Source: JANNHK01 sp034408875 (GTDB lineage: Bacteria > Actinomycetota > Acidimicrobiia > IMCC26256 > PALSA-610). Taken from it: a stretch of 13,710 nt of DNA. The notes below the pieces were generated by a model. The model was not told the DNA's origin. It saw only the letters and a program-made list of their open reading frames with translations, and did no database searches. Of the stretch, positions 6,933-13,344 are shown piece after piece. The stretch is taken from assembly GCA_034408875.1 (NCBI GenBank), contig JAWXCJ010000076.1, positions 1 to 13,710 of the forward strand. The letters run 5' to 3'. How positions within the stretch are numbered: position 1 is the stretch's first letter; each line of letters starts with the position of its first letter. The position numbers and the translations under genes are program-made.

Positions 6933-8030
6933 ATGCTTGATTTCGACCCGCTGGACGAGTTCCCGATCCACCAATTGCCACTTCCGATGCGGTACGTGGC
7001 GTCGAGCGACCGCAACGTCTACGACCGGTGCATTTACCAGGGAGTGGACCACCAAGCGGACGCGTACTTCATCACCGGGCTGGGCGTGTACCCCAATCTC
7101 GGGATCATCGACGCGTACGCGACGGTGCGGCGGGGCGACCGCCAGTGGGCTGTGCGCATGTCCGGATCGCGCCCTGACGACAAGATGTCGCAACAGGTCG
7201 GTCCGTACCGGATCGAGGTCATCGAGCCGTTCCGGAAGATCCGCCTCGTCTGCGACGCCGACGAGCACGGCATCGGCTTCGACCTCATGTACGAGTCGGA
7301 GTACGGACCGATCGCCGAACCGCAGCACATCCGGCGCCAGGGCGAGCGCATCCTGCTCGATGCGTCGCGTTTTGCGGGCGTCGGAACGTTCACCGGCGAG
7401 CTTCGTGTCGACGGCGACACCATCGCGGTCACGCCCGACCGCTTCACCGCGACGCGCGACCGGTCGTGGGGTATCCGCCCGGTCGGCGAATCCGAGCCGG
7501 CAGGACGGCCGAACGACTTCGGCGGCATGTGGTGGTGCTGGATCCCGCTGCGCTTCGACGACTTCGCCGTGCACGTCATCCTCGAAGAGGACCGCACCGG
7601 GTTGCGGAACACGAACTACGCGATGCGCGTGTGGCCCGCCGCCACCGGCAAACCGCCGGAGCAACTCGGTTGGCCGTTGCCGGAGATCACGTACAAGGAA
7701 GGCACCCGCCACCCGACACGCGCGTCGATGGAACTCACCGGGCGCGACGGCAAGCTGCACACGTTGGAGATCGAGCCTGTCATCGGCATCTCACTCAACG
7801 TCGGTTGTGGCTACGGCGCCGACCCCGACTGGACGCACGGCCTCTGGAAAGGCGACGACTGGGTCGAAGGCGCGGTGTATGACTACAACGACGAAGCGGT
7901 GAAGGGCCGGGCGTCGTTCTCGTTGTGGGACCACGTCGCGCAGGTCACCTTCGATGGTAACGAGGGCTGGGGCATCTTCGAGCACGGCGTCATCGGCCCC
8001 CACGAACCATCAGGCTTCGAGGGGTTCTAG
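6933..8030 (+). CDS. AttH/CrtC-like (lipocalin-type, DUF7064/7065-like) protein, substrate unknown
   Basis: This is a 365-aa soluble protein with no signal peptide or membrane helix. It is rich in beta-forming Trp/Tyr/Arg patterns. The most telling block is ATRDRSWGIRPVG (173-185), which resembles the RDRSWGxRP motif I associate with the large hypothetical family related to AttH and the CrtC hydroxyneurosporene-synthase/tocopherol-cyclase-like double lipocalin fold. GGMWWCWIPLRFDDF (198-211) and the C-terminal HGVIGPH fit such a fold. Members are frequent in actinobacteria near lipid, steroid and CoA genes, and their substrates are mostly unknown. ATG 6933 has no SD but sits 6 nt after TAGATT. 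It converges on the FDOR gene with no base between stop codons (TAG ends 8030). The family call is by motif memory and needs a profile search. Confidence 0.6.
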   Translation: MLDFDPLDEFPIHQLPLPMRYVASSDRNVYDRCIYQGVDHQADAYFITGLGVYPNLGIIDAYATVRRGDRQWAVRMSGSRPDDKMSQQVGPYRIEVIEPFRKIRLVCDADEHGIGFDLMYESEYGPIAEPQHIRRQGERILLDASRFAGVGTFTGELRVDGDTIAVTPDRFTATRDRSWGIRPVGESEPAGRPNDFGGMWWCWIPLRFDDFAVHVILEEDRTGLRNTNYAMRVWPAATGKPPEQLGWPLPEITYKEGTRHPTRASMELTGRDGKLHTLEIEPVIGISLNVGCGYGADPDWTHGLWKGDDWVEGAVYDYNDEAVKGRASFSLWDHVAQVTFDGNEGWGIFEHGVIGPHEPSGFEGF

Positions 8031-8516
8031 CTACATCGCCGGCAAGCCGAGTTTGCGGTGGTCCCACGAGATGGTGCGATCGACGTGGAGCTTCACGACG
8101 ACGCGCTTGTGGAGCATCGTCTCGACGAACGGTTTCATCTCGTCGGTGTACGGACCGGTGTAGCGCTCGAACACGCTGATGCCGAGTTCCCACATGCGGT
8201 CGGGGTCGTCGATGATCTCGCCCCGCCCGACGAGCGTCACGCCGCGGAGTTGGTCGTAGGTCTCGCCCGTTTCGACGAGGAACGTCATGCGCGGGTCGCG
8301 GCGCAGGTTCACGACCTTCTGCGCCTTCGTCTTCGACTCGAACGCGATCGCGCCTTCGAGGAAGCCGTACCACATGGCGATGGAGTGAATGCTGCCGTCG
8401 GCGGCGAGGGTCGACATGGTCGAGCTGTGGCGTTCCTTCAGGAACTCCACGACCTCGTCGTGGGACATCTGAATGACGTCACGCTGCTTCTTGCCGTGGC
8501 CCATCGCGTCGGTCAT
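8031..8516 (-). CDS. PPOX-fold, probable F420/flavin-dependent oxidoreductase (FDOR-like)
   Basis: The 161-aa protein has the split-barrel fold signature of the pyridoxamine-phosphate-oxidase-like superfamily. A helix with LKERHSSTMSTLAADGSIHSIAMWY leads into the first strands, followed by IAFESKTKAQKVVNLRRDPRMTFLVE, the cofactor-phosphate region, and GVTLVGRGEIIDD. This arrangement matches actinobacterial PPOX-class F420-dependent enzymes (FDOR-B), which use F420H2 or flavin for reductions, though cofactor choice cannot be decided from sequence alone. ATG 8516 is chosen because TACGTT (8529-8524) lies exactly 7 nt upstream, giving a leaderless start. TTG 8525 is an alternative. Its 3' end abuts the AttH-like gene. 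A second, stress-type promoter candidate (8688-8661) points at it from upstream. Confidence 0.78.
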   Translation of the reverse strand: MTDAMGHGKKQRDVIQMSHDEVVEFLKERHSSTMSTLAADGSIHSIAMWYGFLEGAIAFESKTKAQKVVNLRRDPRMTFLVETGETYDQLRGVTLVGRGEIIDDPDRMWELGISVFERYTGPYTDEMKPFVETMLHKRVVVKLHVDRTISWDHRKLGLPAM

Positions 8517-8523
8517 GGCGGGC

Positions 8524-8529
8524 AACGTA
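8524..8529 (-). promoter_or_regulatory. -10 element (TACGTT) of the FDOR gene, leaderless
   Basis: TACGTT on the minus strand, then 7 nt, then ATG 8516, with no SD. It is the same hexamer as upstream of the CoA-transferase and rpiA. Confidence 0.5.
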
Positions 8530-8660
8530 GTGCGGCCAAACGCGCAGCATCACCGGTGGGAACGCCAGGCCCGGGCGGCTATGCCCGGCGTCCCCGTACC
8601 GGTGCTGCAGGGGGTCCAGGCACGTCGTGCGGGGGGCGACGGCCCAGACCCACGCTCGCG

Positions 8661-8688
8661 CTACCCACGCAAACGCGCGGCACAAACC
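8661..8688 (-). promoter_or_regulatory. SigF/SigB-type promoter candidate
   Basis: On the minus strand GGTTT (8688-8684), 17 nt, then GGGTA (8666-8662). This fits the mycobacterial SigF consensus GGTTT-N15-17-GGGTA exactly. Transcription would start near 8654 and run toward the FDOR gene, 138 nt away. Confidence 0.45.
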
Positions 8689-8689
8689 A

Positions 8690-8722
8690 CTGACCCGAAA
8701 AATTTCCAGGTTTTCGGGTCAG
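8690..8722. terminator. 12-bp perfect hairpin downstream of the YihY gene
   Basis: CTGACCCGAAAA (8690-8701) and TTTTCGGGTCAG (8711-8722) pair perfectly around a 9-nt loop. It begins 46 nt after the YihY stop on the minus strand, so it may end that transcript, although no T-run follows. It directly abuts the SigF-type -35 at 8688 and could also be a regulator site. Confidence 0.45.
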
Positions 8723-8768
8723 AAATACGGCGGACGGGATGTTCTCTACACGAACCGCGCGCAAACGT

Positions 8769-9812
8769 TCACGAGCTGCGAACTTCGCTCGGAACGGACA
8801 CAACGGGCGGACCGTCCGGGCGGCTCGACCCGCCGCGCGTGACCGCACGCGTCGCGCCGCGATGGCGGGGTTGGTCGACCAGCCCCGCGACGGTTCCGGC
8901 GTGGGCTTCGTAGCGCACGACGTCGATCACCGCCGCGTAGACGAGCAACCGTCCGAAGAACAGCAACCAGCCGAGGATCGCGAAGAGGATTCCGAGGGTT
9001 CCCCACAGCGCCGATGCCGACGAGATCATGCGCGGAAGGACAAAGGCGCCCGCGATCTTCAAAATTTCGAGCCCGGCAGCAGCGAACACCGCGCCCGGCA
9101 GGAGCGCGCGCAATCCGACGTCGATGTTGGGGAGCACGCGCGCGGTCCACACGAACAGCACGAAGTTGACGAGCAGCCCGAAGATCAGGGCCATCGGCCA
9201 CAGCGGTCCCGGCAACACGTTCATCGCCGCGGTTGCGGCGAGGCCGACGAGGAACAGTGCACCCGCGCCAACGAACCAGAGCAGCCCGGCCAGCCGGTCG
9301 CGCCAGCCGCGCGCTTGCACCTGCCACGCCTGGTTGTACGCGAGCCGCAGCGCGGCGGTGAACCCGAGCCCGGCCCACAACAACCCGAACAGTCCGATGG
9401 CCGTCGCTGTCCGCCGGCTCTTCGCCGCGGTGTCCAGCGCTTCGTTCAAGATGCGCGCCGCCTCGCCGTCGAGCCCGAGGTCGTCGATGAGGTCCGCCGC
9501 AAAGTCGGCGGAACCGCTCTGGATGTATCCCAGCACAGCCACGCCGACGATCAGCAAGGGGAACAAGCCGAGGAACGCCTGCAGTGTCAGGGCCGACGCC
9601 AGATCACCGCCACGGATGTCCTGGAAGCGTTGGTAGACCTGCAATGCCCGTCCCAGCCACGGCCAGTTGCGCTTGCGCGCAAACTCCAGGACTCGCTGCT
9701 TCGGGCCGCTACGCGCCCCCGCCGCGTCCTCGTCGAACGCCGGCACACCGTCGCGATCGAATGCGCTCAACGCCCGGAGGTCGGCCCCGTTGCCGTCGGG
9801 TTCACTGGGCAT
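8769..9812 (-). CDS. YihY/BrkB-family inner-membrane protein
   Basis: The 347-aa integral membrane protein was once called ribonuclease BN; the family's function remains undefined. After a hydrophilic N-terminus (1-55), the BrkB domain runs from about 55 to 305. YQRFQDIRGGDLASALTLQAFLGLFPLLIVGVAVLG carries the conserved first helix. GLLWAGLGFTAALRLAYNQAW (about 143-163) is a family-typical block, and further helices lie at about 178-197, 205-222, 235-255 and 270-299. The last 40 residues are basic and disordered-looking. Start is ATG 9812; a run of Gs about 10 nt upstream is a poor SD. It is divergent from the LigD-type gene, with 43 nt between starts. Longer frames to 10124 lie antisense to that gene and are rejected. 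Confidence 0.88.
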   Translation of the reverse strand: MPSEPDGNGADLRALSAFDRDGVPAFDEDAAGARSGPKQRVLEFARKRNWPWLGRALQVYQRFQDIRGGDLASALTLQAFLGLFPLLIVGVAVLGYIQSGSADFAADLIDDLGLDGEAARILNEALDTAAKSRRTATAIGLFGLLWAGLGFTAALRLAYNQAWQVQARGWRDRLAGLLWFVGAGALFLVGLAATAAMNVLPGPLWPMALIFGLLVNFVLFVWTARVLPNIDVGLRALLPGAVFAAAGLEILKIAGAFVLPRMISSASALWGTLGILFAILGWLLFFGRLLVYAAVIDVVRYEAHAGTVAGLVDQPRHRGATRAVTRGGSSRPDGPPVVSVPSEVRSS

Positions 9813-9822
9813 ACGTGTGATC

Positions 9823-9849
9823 GTTCCCCCCAGGCCCGGTGGGTACGGT
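9823..9849 (+). promoter_or_regulatory. Promoter of the LigD-type gene: GGGTAC overlapping TACGGT
   Basis: Two readings overlap. GTTCCC (9823-9828), 12 nt, then GGGTAC (9841-9846) fits a SigB/SigF-type promoter. TACGGT (9844-9849) fits a TAnnnT housekeeping -10, 6 nt before GTG 9856. Either would give a leaderless or nearly leaderless mRNA; there is no SD. The stress-type -35 is only a partial match (GTTC rather than GTTT). Confidence 0.4.
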
Positions 9850-9855
9850 GACGCC

Positions 9856-11301
9856 GTGGCCCGACGCGGCGATGGCCTGTCCGAGTATCGCGCGAAGCGC
9901 GATTTCACCGCGACATCAGAACCGGCCGGAGCAGTGGCGCCGCGCGACTCCGATACGCCGCGTTTCGTCGTGCAGGAACACCGAGCCCGCGCGTTGCACT
10001 GGGACCTCCGCCTCGAACGCGACGGCGCCCTCGTCTCGTGGGCGGTTCCGAAAGGCATCCCGGCCGATCCGCGCAAAAACCATCTGGCCGTCCGCACCGA
10101 AGACCATCCGCTCGAGTACCTCACGTTCGCGGGCGAGATCCCTGCCGGTCAGTACGGCGCGGGCACGATGCGCGTGTACGACACCGGCACGTACGAGACC
10201 GAGAAGTTCGACGACACAGAAGTGATGGTCACCTTCCACGGCGAGAGGGTGCGCGGTCGTTACGTGCTGTTCCGCACGCGGGGCAAGGACTGGATGATCC
10301 ACCGGATGGACCCACCGGACGACCCCGACCGCGAACTCCCACCGGCCGATCTGCGACCGATGCTCGCGTCGACGTCGACGCGCGCGATCCCGTCCGACGG
10401 TTGGGCGTGGGAACTCAAGTGGGACGGCATCCGCGCCCTCGGCTACGTCGACGGCGGCCGGCTGTCGCTGTTCAGTCGCAACGGCAACGAGGTCACCGCG
10501 CGCTATCCCGAGTTGCGCCCGCTCGGCGTCGAGTTCGGAACGAGCGACGCGGTCGTCGACGGCGAGATCGTCGCGTTCGACGACGACGGGCGCCCGAGCT
10601 TCGAACGCCTCCAGAGCCGAATGCACGTCACGAGCGATACCGCCATCCGGAAACTCGCGCGCGAAACGCCGGTCGCGTACGTGCTGTTCGACCTGCTCTG
10701 GCTCGACGGTCATTCCCTGATGTCCGAACCCTACGAGGTACGCCGTCAGCGCCTACTCGCGCTCGGACTCGCGGGATCGAACTGGCAGACACCGCCGCAC
10801 GAAGTCGGCGACGGATCGTCGACGCGCGAAGTCAGCGTGCGGTTCGGCATCGAAGGCGTCGTCGCGAAGAAGCTCGACAGCATCTACGAACCCGGCCGGC
10901 GATCGCGCGGGTGGGTCAAACAGAAGAACTCGTACCGCCAGGAATTCGTCGTCGGCGGGTACATGCCCGGCGAGAAGGGTCGGACCGGCTCGATCGGCTC
11001 GTTGCTCCTCGGCTACTACACGCCCGACGATCCGCCGCGCCTGCACTACGCCGGGCGCGCGGGGAGCGGCCTGTCACAACACGACATCTCCGAACTCGAG
11101 CGCGTATTCGCGCGGTGCGCCCGCGACACGAGCCCGTTCGACGACGGTACGCCGCCCAAGACCGCGCGCTTCGTTGAACCGATCCTCGTCGTCGAGGTGA
11201 AGTTCACCGAGTGGACCAACGCGGGCGTGGTACGGCACCCGATATTTCTCGGGTTCCGCACCGACAAGGACGCCACCGAAGTCGTCCGCGAGAACGACTG
11301 A
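9856..11301 (+). CDS. LigD-type protein: 3'-phosphoesterase plus ATP-dependent DNA ligase, no polymerase domain
   Basis: The 481-aa protein joins two LigD modules used in Ku-dependent non-homologous end joining. The phosphoesterase domain (about 35-160) shows QEH42, LH48-W-D50-L-R52 and EDH84-PLEY88. These residues match the active-site set of Pseudomonas LigD (H42, H48, D50, R52, H84, Y88), even in numbering. The ligase domain (about 170-481) has motif I ELK188WDGIR with the adenylated lysine, VVDGEIVAFD (motif III region), E333GVVAKKL (motif IV) and WVK355QK (motif V), followed by an OB-fold (GGYMPGEKGR...LLGYY). The polymerase/primase domain of full LigD is absent; in many actinobacteria it is encoded separately. 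No ku gene is in the window. GTG 9856 is supported by the -10 placement and the residue numbering. It is divergent from YihY. Confidence 0.93.
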   Translation: MARRGDGLSEYRAKRDFTATSEPAGAVAPRDSDTPRFVVQEHRARALHWDLRLERDGALVSWAVPKGIPADPRKNHLAVRTEDHPLEYLTFAGEIPAGQYGAGTMRVYDTGTYETEKFDDTEVMVTFHGERVRGRYVLFRTRGKDWMIHRMDPPDDPDRELPPADLRPMLASTSTRAIPSDGWAWELKWDGIRALGYVDGGRLSLFSRNGNEVTARYPELRPLGVEFGTSDAVVDGEIVAFDDDGRPSFERLQSRMHVTSDTAIRKLARETPVAYVLFDLLWLDGHSLMSEPYEVRRQRLLALGLAGSNWQTPPHEVGDGSSTREVSVRFGIEGVVAKKLDSIYEPGRRSRGWVKQKNSYRQEFVVGGYMPGEKGRTGSIGSLLLGYYTPDDPPRLHYAGRAGSGLSQHDISELERVFARCARDTSPFDDGTPPKTARFVEPILVVEVKFTEWTNAGVVRHPIFLGFRTDKDATEVVREND

Positions 11302-11333
11302 CTACGACAGAATCCGACGTTGCATCGGTCTGT

Positions 11334-11360
11334 GTTACCCCAAGGCCGCGATCGGGTAAC
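11334..11360 (+). promoter_or_regulatory. Stress-type promoter formed by an inverted repeat, GTTACCC-N13-GGGTAAC
   Basis: GTTAC (11334-11338), 15 nt, GGGTA (11354-11358) resembles SigB/SigF promoters. The boxes are exact 7-bp inverted repeats, so the same pattern reads on the minus strand toward the 3' end of the LigD-type gene. The SD and start of the 69-aa gene follow about 25-35 nt downstream. Confidence 0.5.
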
Positions 11361-11381
11361 TGCTCAGGAACACAATCGACC

Positions 11382-11387
11382 AGGAGG
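11382..11387 (+). promoter_or_regulatory. Consensus Shine-Dalgarno of the 69-aa gene
   Basis: AGGAGG six bases before ATG 11394 fixes the start of this small gene and is strong evidence that it is translated. Confidence 0.8.
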
Positions 11388-11393
11388 ATCACC

Positions 11394-11603
11394 ATGACCT
11401 CGGATCCCACGCGCCCGAGCAAAGAGACCCGTGCCGCCGAACGGTCCGACGCCGAGACGATCGCCGGTCCCGACGACATGCCTACGCCGGAAGAGGAAGA
11501 AACGGCCGATCGCGCCGGCGCAGCCGACGAGAAGACGAAAGAGCATTACGAGGAGATGGCCGAGCGGGGCGCGAACCAGCAAGGCGAGGGCCGGACCCCG
11601 TGA
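11394..11603 (+). CDS. 69-aa acidic, hydrophilic protein; possible stress protein
   Basis: I cannot assign a family. ATG 11394 is preceded by a perfect AGGAGG. The product is strongly charged and acidic, with no hydrophobic segment or cysteine: an N-terminal Lys/Arg/Glu stretch, PDDMPTPEEEE (26-36), a helix-prone KTKEHYEEMAERG, then a Gly-rich end (QQGEGRTP). Composition suggests a disordered or helical small protein, a type often made under general stress in actinobacteria. Its stop overlaps the start of the Rieske gene as GTGA (11600-11603), so the two are probably translationally coupled and co-expressed. The GTTAC-N15-GGGTA promoter candidate upstream fits stress induction. Function unknown; a chaperone-like or partner role for the Rieske protein is only inference. 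Confidence 0.75.
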   Translation: MTSDPTRPSKETRAAERSDAETIAGPDDMPTPEEEETADRAGAADEKTKEHYEEMAERGANQQGEGRTP

Positions 11604-12514
11604 ACGACCTCTCGTCGTACATGGACAAGATCGTCGAACGGATCGAGACGACCGGCGTGCTCGACGCGCCGGCCGCGTTGCTCGAACCCGTCGCCAAACG
11701 GATCACCCGTTCCGACGCCGCCAGCCGCGTGCTCTCCGGTGCGCCGATCGGTCACCGCCTGCACCCGCTGCTCACCGACCTTCCGATCGGCGCGTGGACC
11801 AGCGCCGCCGCACTCGATCTGCTCGGCGGGCGGGCGGCGCGACCGGCGGCGCGCCGGCTCGTCGCATTGGGAGTCCTCGCGGCTGTCCCGACCGCGCTGA
11901 GCGGCGCGGCCGATTGGCAGCACACGCGTGAAGGCGACCGTCGTGTCGGCGTCGTGCACGCGGCCGCGAACTCGGTGGGGCTGTTGCTCCAGGTGGCGTC
12001 GTGGTCAGCCCGGCGGCGCGGCCACTTCTTCCGGGGCAAGGTGCTCAGCGCGGCCGCACTCGGTGCCGTCGGCGCCGGCGGCTATCTCGGCGGTCATCTC
12101 GTGTTCCGGCGTGGTGTCGGCGTCGATGCCGACGTGCCGGTCGTCGACAACCCCGCGTGGCAGGTCGCGTGCCGAGCGGACGAACTCGTCGACGGACACC
12201 CACACGGTGTCGACGTCGACGGCGCGCGCGTGGTCCTGGTGCGCGACCTCGGGCGCGTCTACGCGCTCGCGGCGACGTGTTCGCACGCAGGCGGTCCGCT
12301 CGACGAGGGCTACGTCGACGGAAGCGTCATCGAGTGCCCGTGGCACAACAGCAAGTTCCGCCTCGACGACGGCGCCGTCGTGCGCGGCCCGGCGGCCTGC
12401 CCGCAGCCGGTGTACCAGACGCGATTGCGCGGCGACATCGTCGAGATTAGGCACGCGCACGAGGGCGAGATCCTCGTCGACGTGACGCAACATGACACGC
12501 CGACGGTCGTGTGA
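11600..12514 (+). CDS. DUF2231 membrane domain fused to a C-terminal Rieske [2Fe-2S] domain
   Basis: The 304-aa protein has two parts. The N-terminal ~175 residues contain the DUF2231 pattern GHRLHPLLTDLPIGAWTSAAALDLLGG and further hydrophobic segments (about 90-105, 114-133, 148-165), making about four membrane helices. The C-terminal part (about 190-295) is a Rieske domain with C227-S-H229, 16 residues, C246-PW-H249, the Cys/His pairs that hold a [2Fe-2S] cluster. Such a fusion would place a Rieske centre at the membrane, with a role in electron transfer; partners are unknown, and no oxygenase catalytic domain follows. Start is GTG 11600, overlapping the previous stop. It converges on mgtC with one base between stop codons. 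Confidence 0.9.
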   Translation: MNDLSSYMDKIVERIETTGVLDAPAALLEPVAKRITRSDAASRVLSGAPIGHRLHPLLTDLPIGAWTSAAALDLLGGRAARPAARRLVALGVLAAVPTALSGAADWQHTREGDRRVGVVHAAANSVGLLLQVASWSARRRGHFFRGKVLSAAALGAVGAGGYLGGHLVFRRGVGVDADVPVVDNPAWQVACRADELVDGHPHGVDVDGARVVLVRDLGRVYALAATCSHAGGPLDEGYVDGSVIECPWHNSKFRLDDGAVVRGPAACPQPVYQTRLRGDIVEIRHAHEGEILVDVTQHDTPTVV

Positions 12515-12515
12515 A

Positions 12516-13214
12516 CTAGCCCGCGCCGACGTGGAGTTCCGTCACGAAATCGAGCCCTCGGACGCGGCTGGCGACGTCGATCAGCACGTGGGGTTCGACC
12601 GCCGGATACACGACGAAGACTTCGTATCCCTCGCCGTTGGCCGCGGGACCGGAGCGCACTTGCACCGGGGTGACAGGCAGGTCCTCGTGCAGTACACGCA
12701 TCAGCTCGGCCAGCACCTTTTCGTCGCGCACCGTCAGGACGAGGTTTCCACCGCGGCCCGTCCCGACTCGCCGCACGACGGAACGCACGGGCCGCAGCGC
12801 GACCAGCGAGAACAACGCGACGGCCGTCGCGGTCAACGCCGGCACCCAGAACCCGACGCCCGCAGCAAGCCCCACCGCCGCCGCGACCCAGAGCGACGCC
12901 GCGGTCGTAAGCCCGCGAACACCGCCCGCGTGTTTCACGATGGCGCCGCCGCCAATGAAACCGATCCCGGCCGCGACATACGACGCGACGCGCGTGACAT
13001 CGATCCGGTAGTTCGTATCGGCGGTGGGCGCGAAGAAGTCGTCCCACGCACCGACCGAGATGACGCCGAACAGCGCGGCGCCCAGGGCCAGCATCAGATG
13101 GGTGCGAAGCCCGGCGTCCTGCCCATGGATTTCACGTTCGGTGCCGATCGCGGCACCAAGGGCCGCAGCCAGCAGCAGCCGCCCGATCATGTCCCATGCC
13201 GAAAGTTCAGCCAC
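12516..13214 (-). CDS. MgtC/SapB-family membrane protein
   Basis: MgtC proteins are inner-membrane proteins linked to growth at low Mg2+, acid stress and intracellular survival; in Salmonella MgtC acts on the F-type ATP synthase. This 232-aa protein has the family N-terminus ELSAWDMIGRLLLAAALGAAIGTEREIHGQDAGLRTHLMLALGAALF (3-49) with the TEREIHG and AGLRTH motifs. It also has GIGFIGGGAIVK (83-94) and VRGLTTAASLWVAAAVGLAAG (99-119). Four to five helices are followed by a soluble C-terminal ACT-like domain (about 155-232). GTG 13214 puts the protein at the usual family start; ATG 13289 would add 25 basic residues overlapping the divergent STAS promoter, and ATG 13190 is shorter. No clear SD is seen. 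A GGTTT-N16-GGGCA element (13251-13226) could drive it. Confidence 0.9.
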   Translation of the reverse strand: MAELSAWDMIGRLLLAAALGAAIGTEREIHGQDAGLRTHLMLALGAALFGVISVGAWDDFFAPTADTNYRIDVTRVASYVAAGIGFIGGGAIVKHAGGVRGLTTAASLWVAAAVGLAAGVGFWVPALTATAVALFSLVALRPVRSVVRRVGTGRGGNLVLTVRDEKVLAELMRVLHEDLPVTPVQVRSGPAANGEGYEVFVVYPAVEPHVLIDVASRVRGLDFVTELHVGAG

Positions 13215-13225
13215 TGCGCGTGGTC

Positions 13226-13283
13226 TGCCCGGTCCGACTGACCCCGAAACCTGCCAGTTTCGCCGCAACCGTTCGGCGGGTAC
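13226..13283. promoter_or_regulatory. Back-to-back stress-type promoters between mgtC and the STAS gene
   Basis: CGAAAC (13245-13250) and GTTTCG (13257-13262) are inverted copies six bases apart. On the plus strand GTTT (13257-13260), 17 nt, GGGTA (13278-13282) faces the STAS gene. On the minus strand GGTTT (13251-13247), 16 nt, GGGCA (13230-13226) faces mgtC, one mismatch from GGGTA. The small inverted repeat is thus explained as two diverging -35 boxes. The STAS mRNA would start near 13290, giving a ~55-nt leader with an SD. Confidence 0.5.
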
Positions 13284-13344
13284 CGTCATTGCCGCTGCGG
13301 GTGCAACCGTGCCCCGGCGCGATCACCGACGAAGGGCAACGACC

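Larger units (their letters stand above)
8517..8768. other. 252-bp non-coding gap between FDOR and YihY genes
   Basis: No ORF here has an SD, a -10-linked start or recognisable protein motifs. The stretch holds the FDOR -10 (8524-8529), a stress-type promoter on the minus strand (8661-8688) and a 12-bp hairpin (8690-8722). If the stress promoter is used, the FDOR transcript would have a leader of about 138 nt; a small RNA is also possible. Confidence 0.5.

Noticed and set aside
8739..9851. Long plus-strand ORF (370 codons) antisense to the YihY gene
   Set aside because: Its translation is Arg/Gln/Glu-rich with no recognisable motif, while the minus strand encodes a clear BrkB-family membrane protein. 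Long shadow frames are expected at this GC content.
10951..10975. GGGTAC inside the LigD-type gene
   Set aside because: It encodes the conserved GGYMPGEK motif of the ligase OB-fold and has no suitable -35.
13215..13289. MgtC start at ATG 13289
   Set aside because: It adds 25 basic residues not seen in the family and overlaps the divergent STAS promoter. GTG 13214 gives the usual MgtC N-terminus. Not fully excluded.
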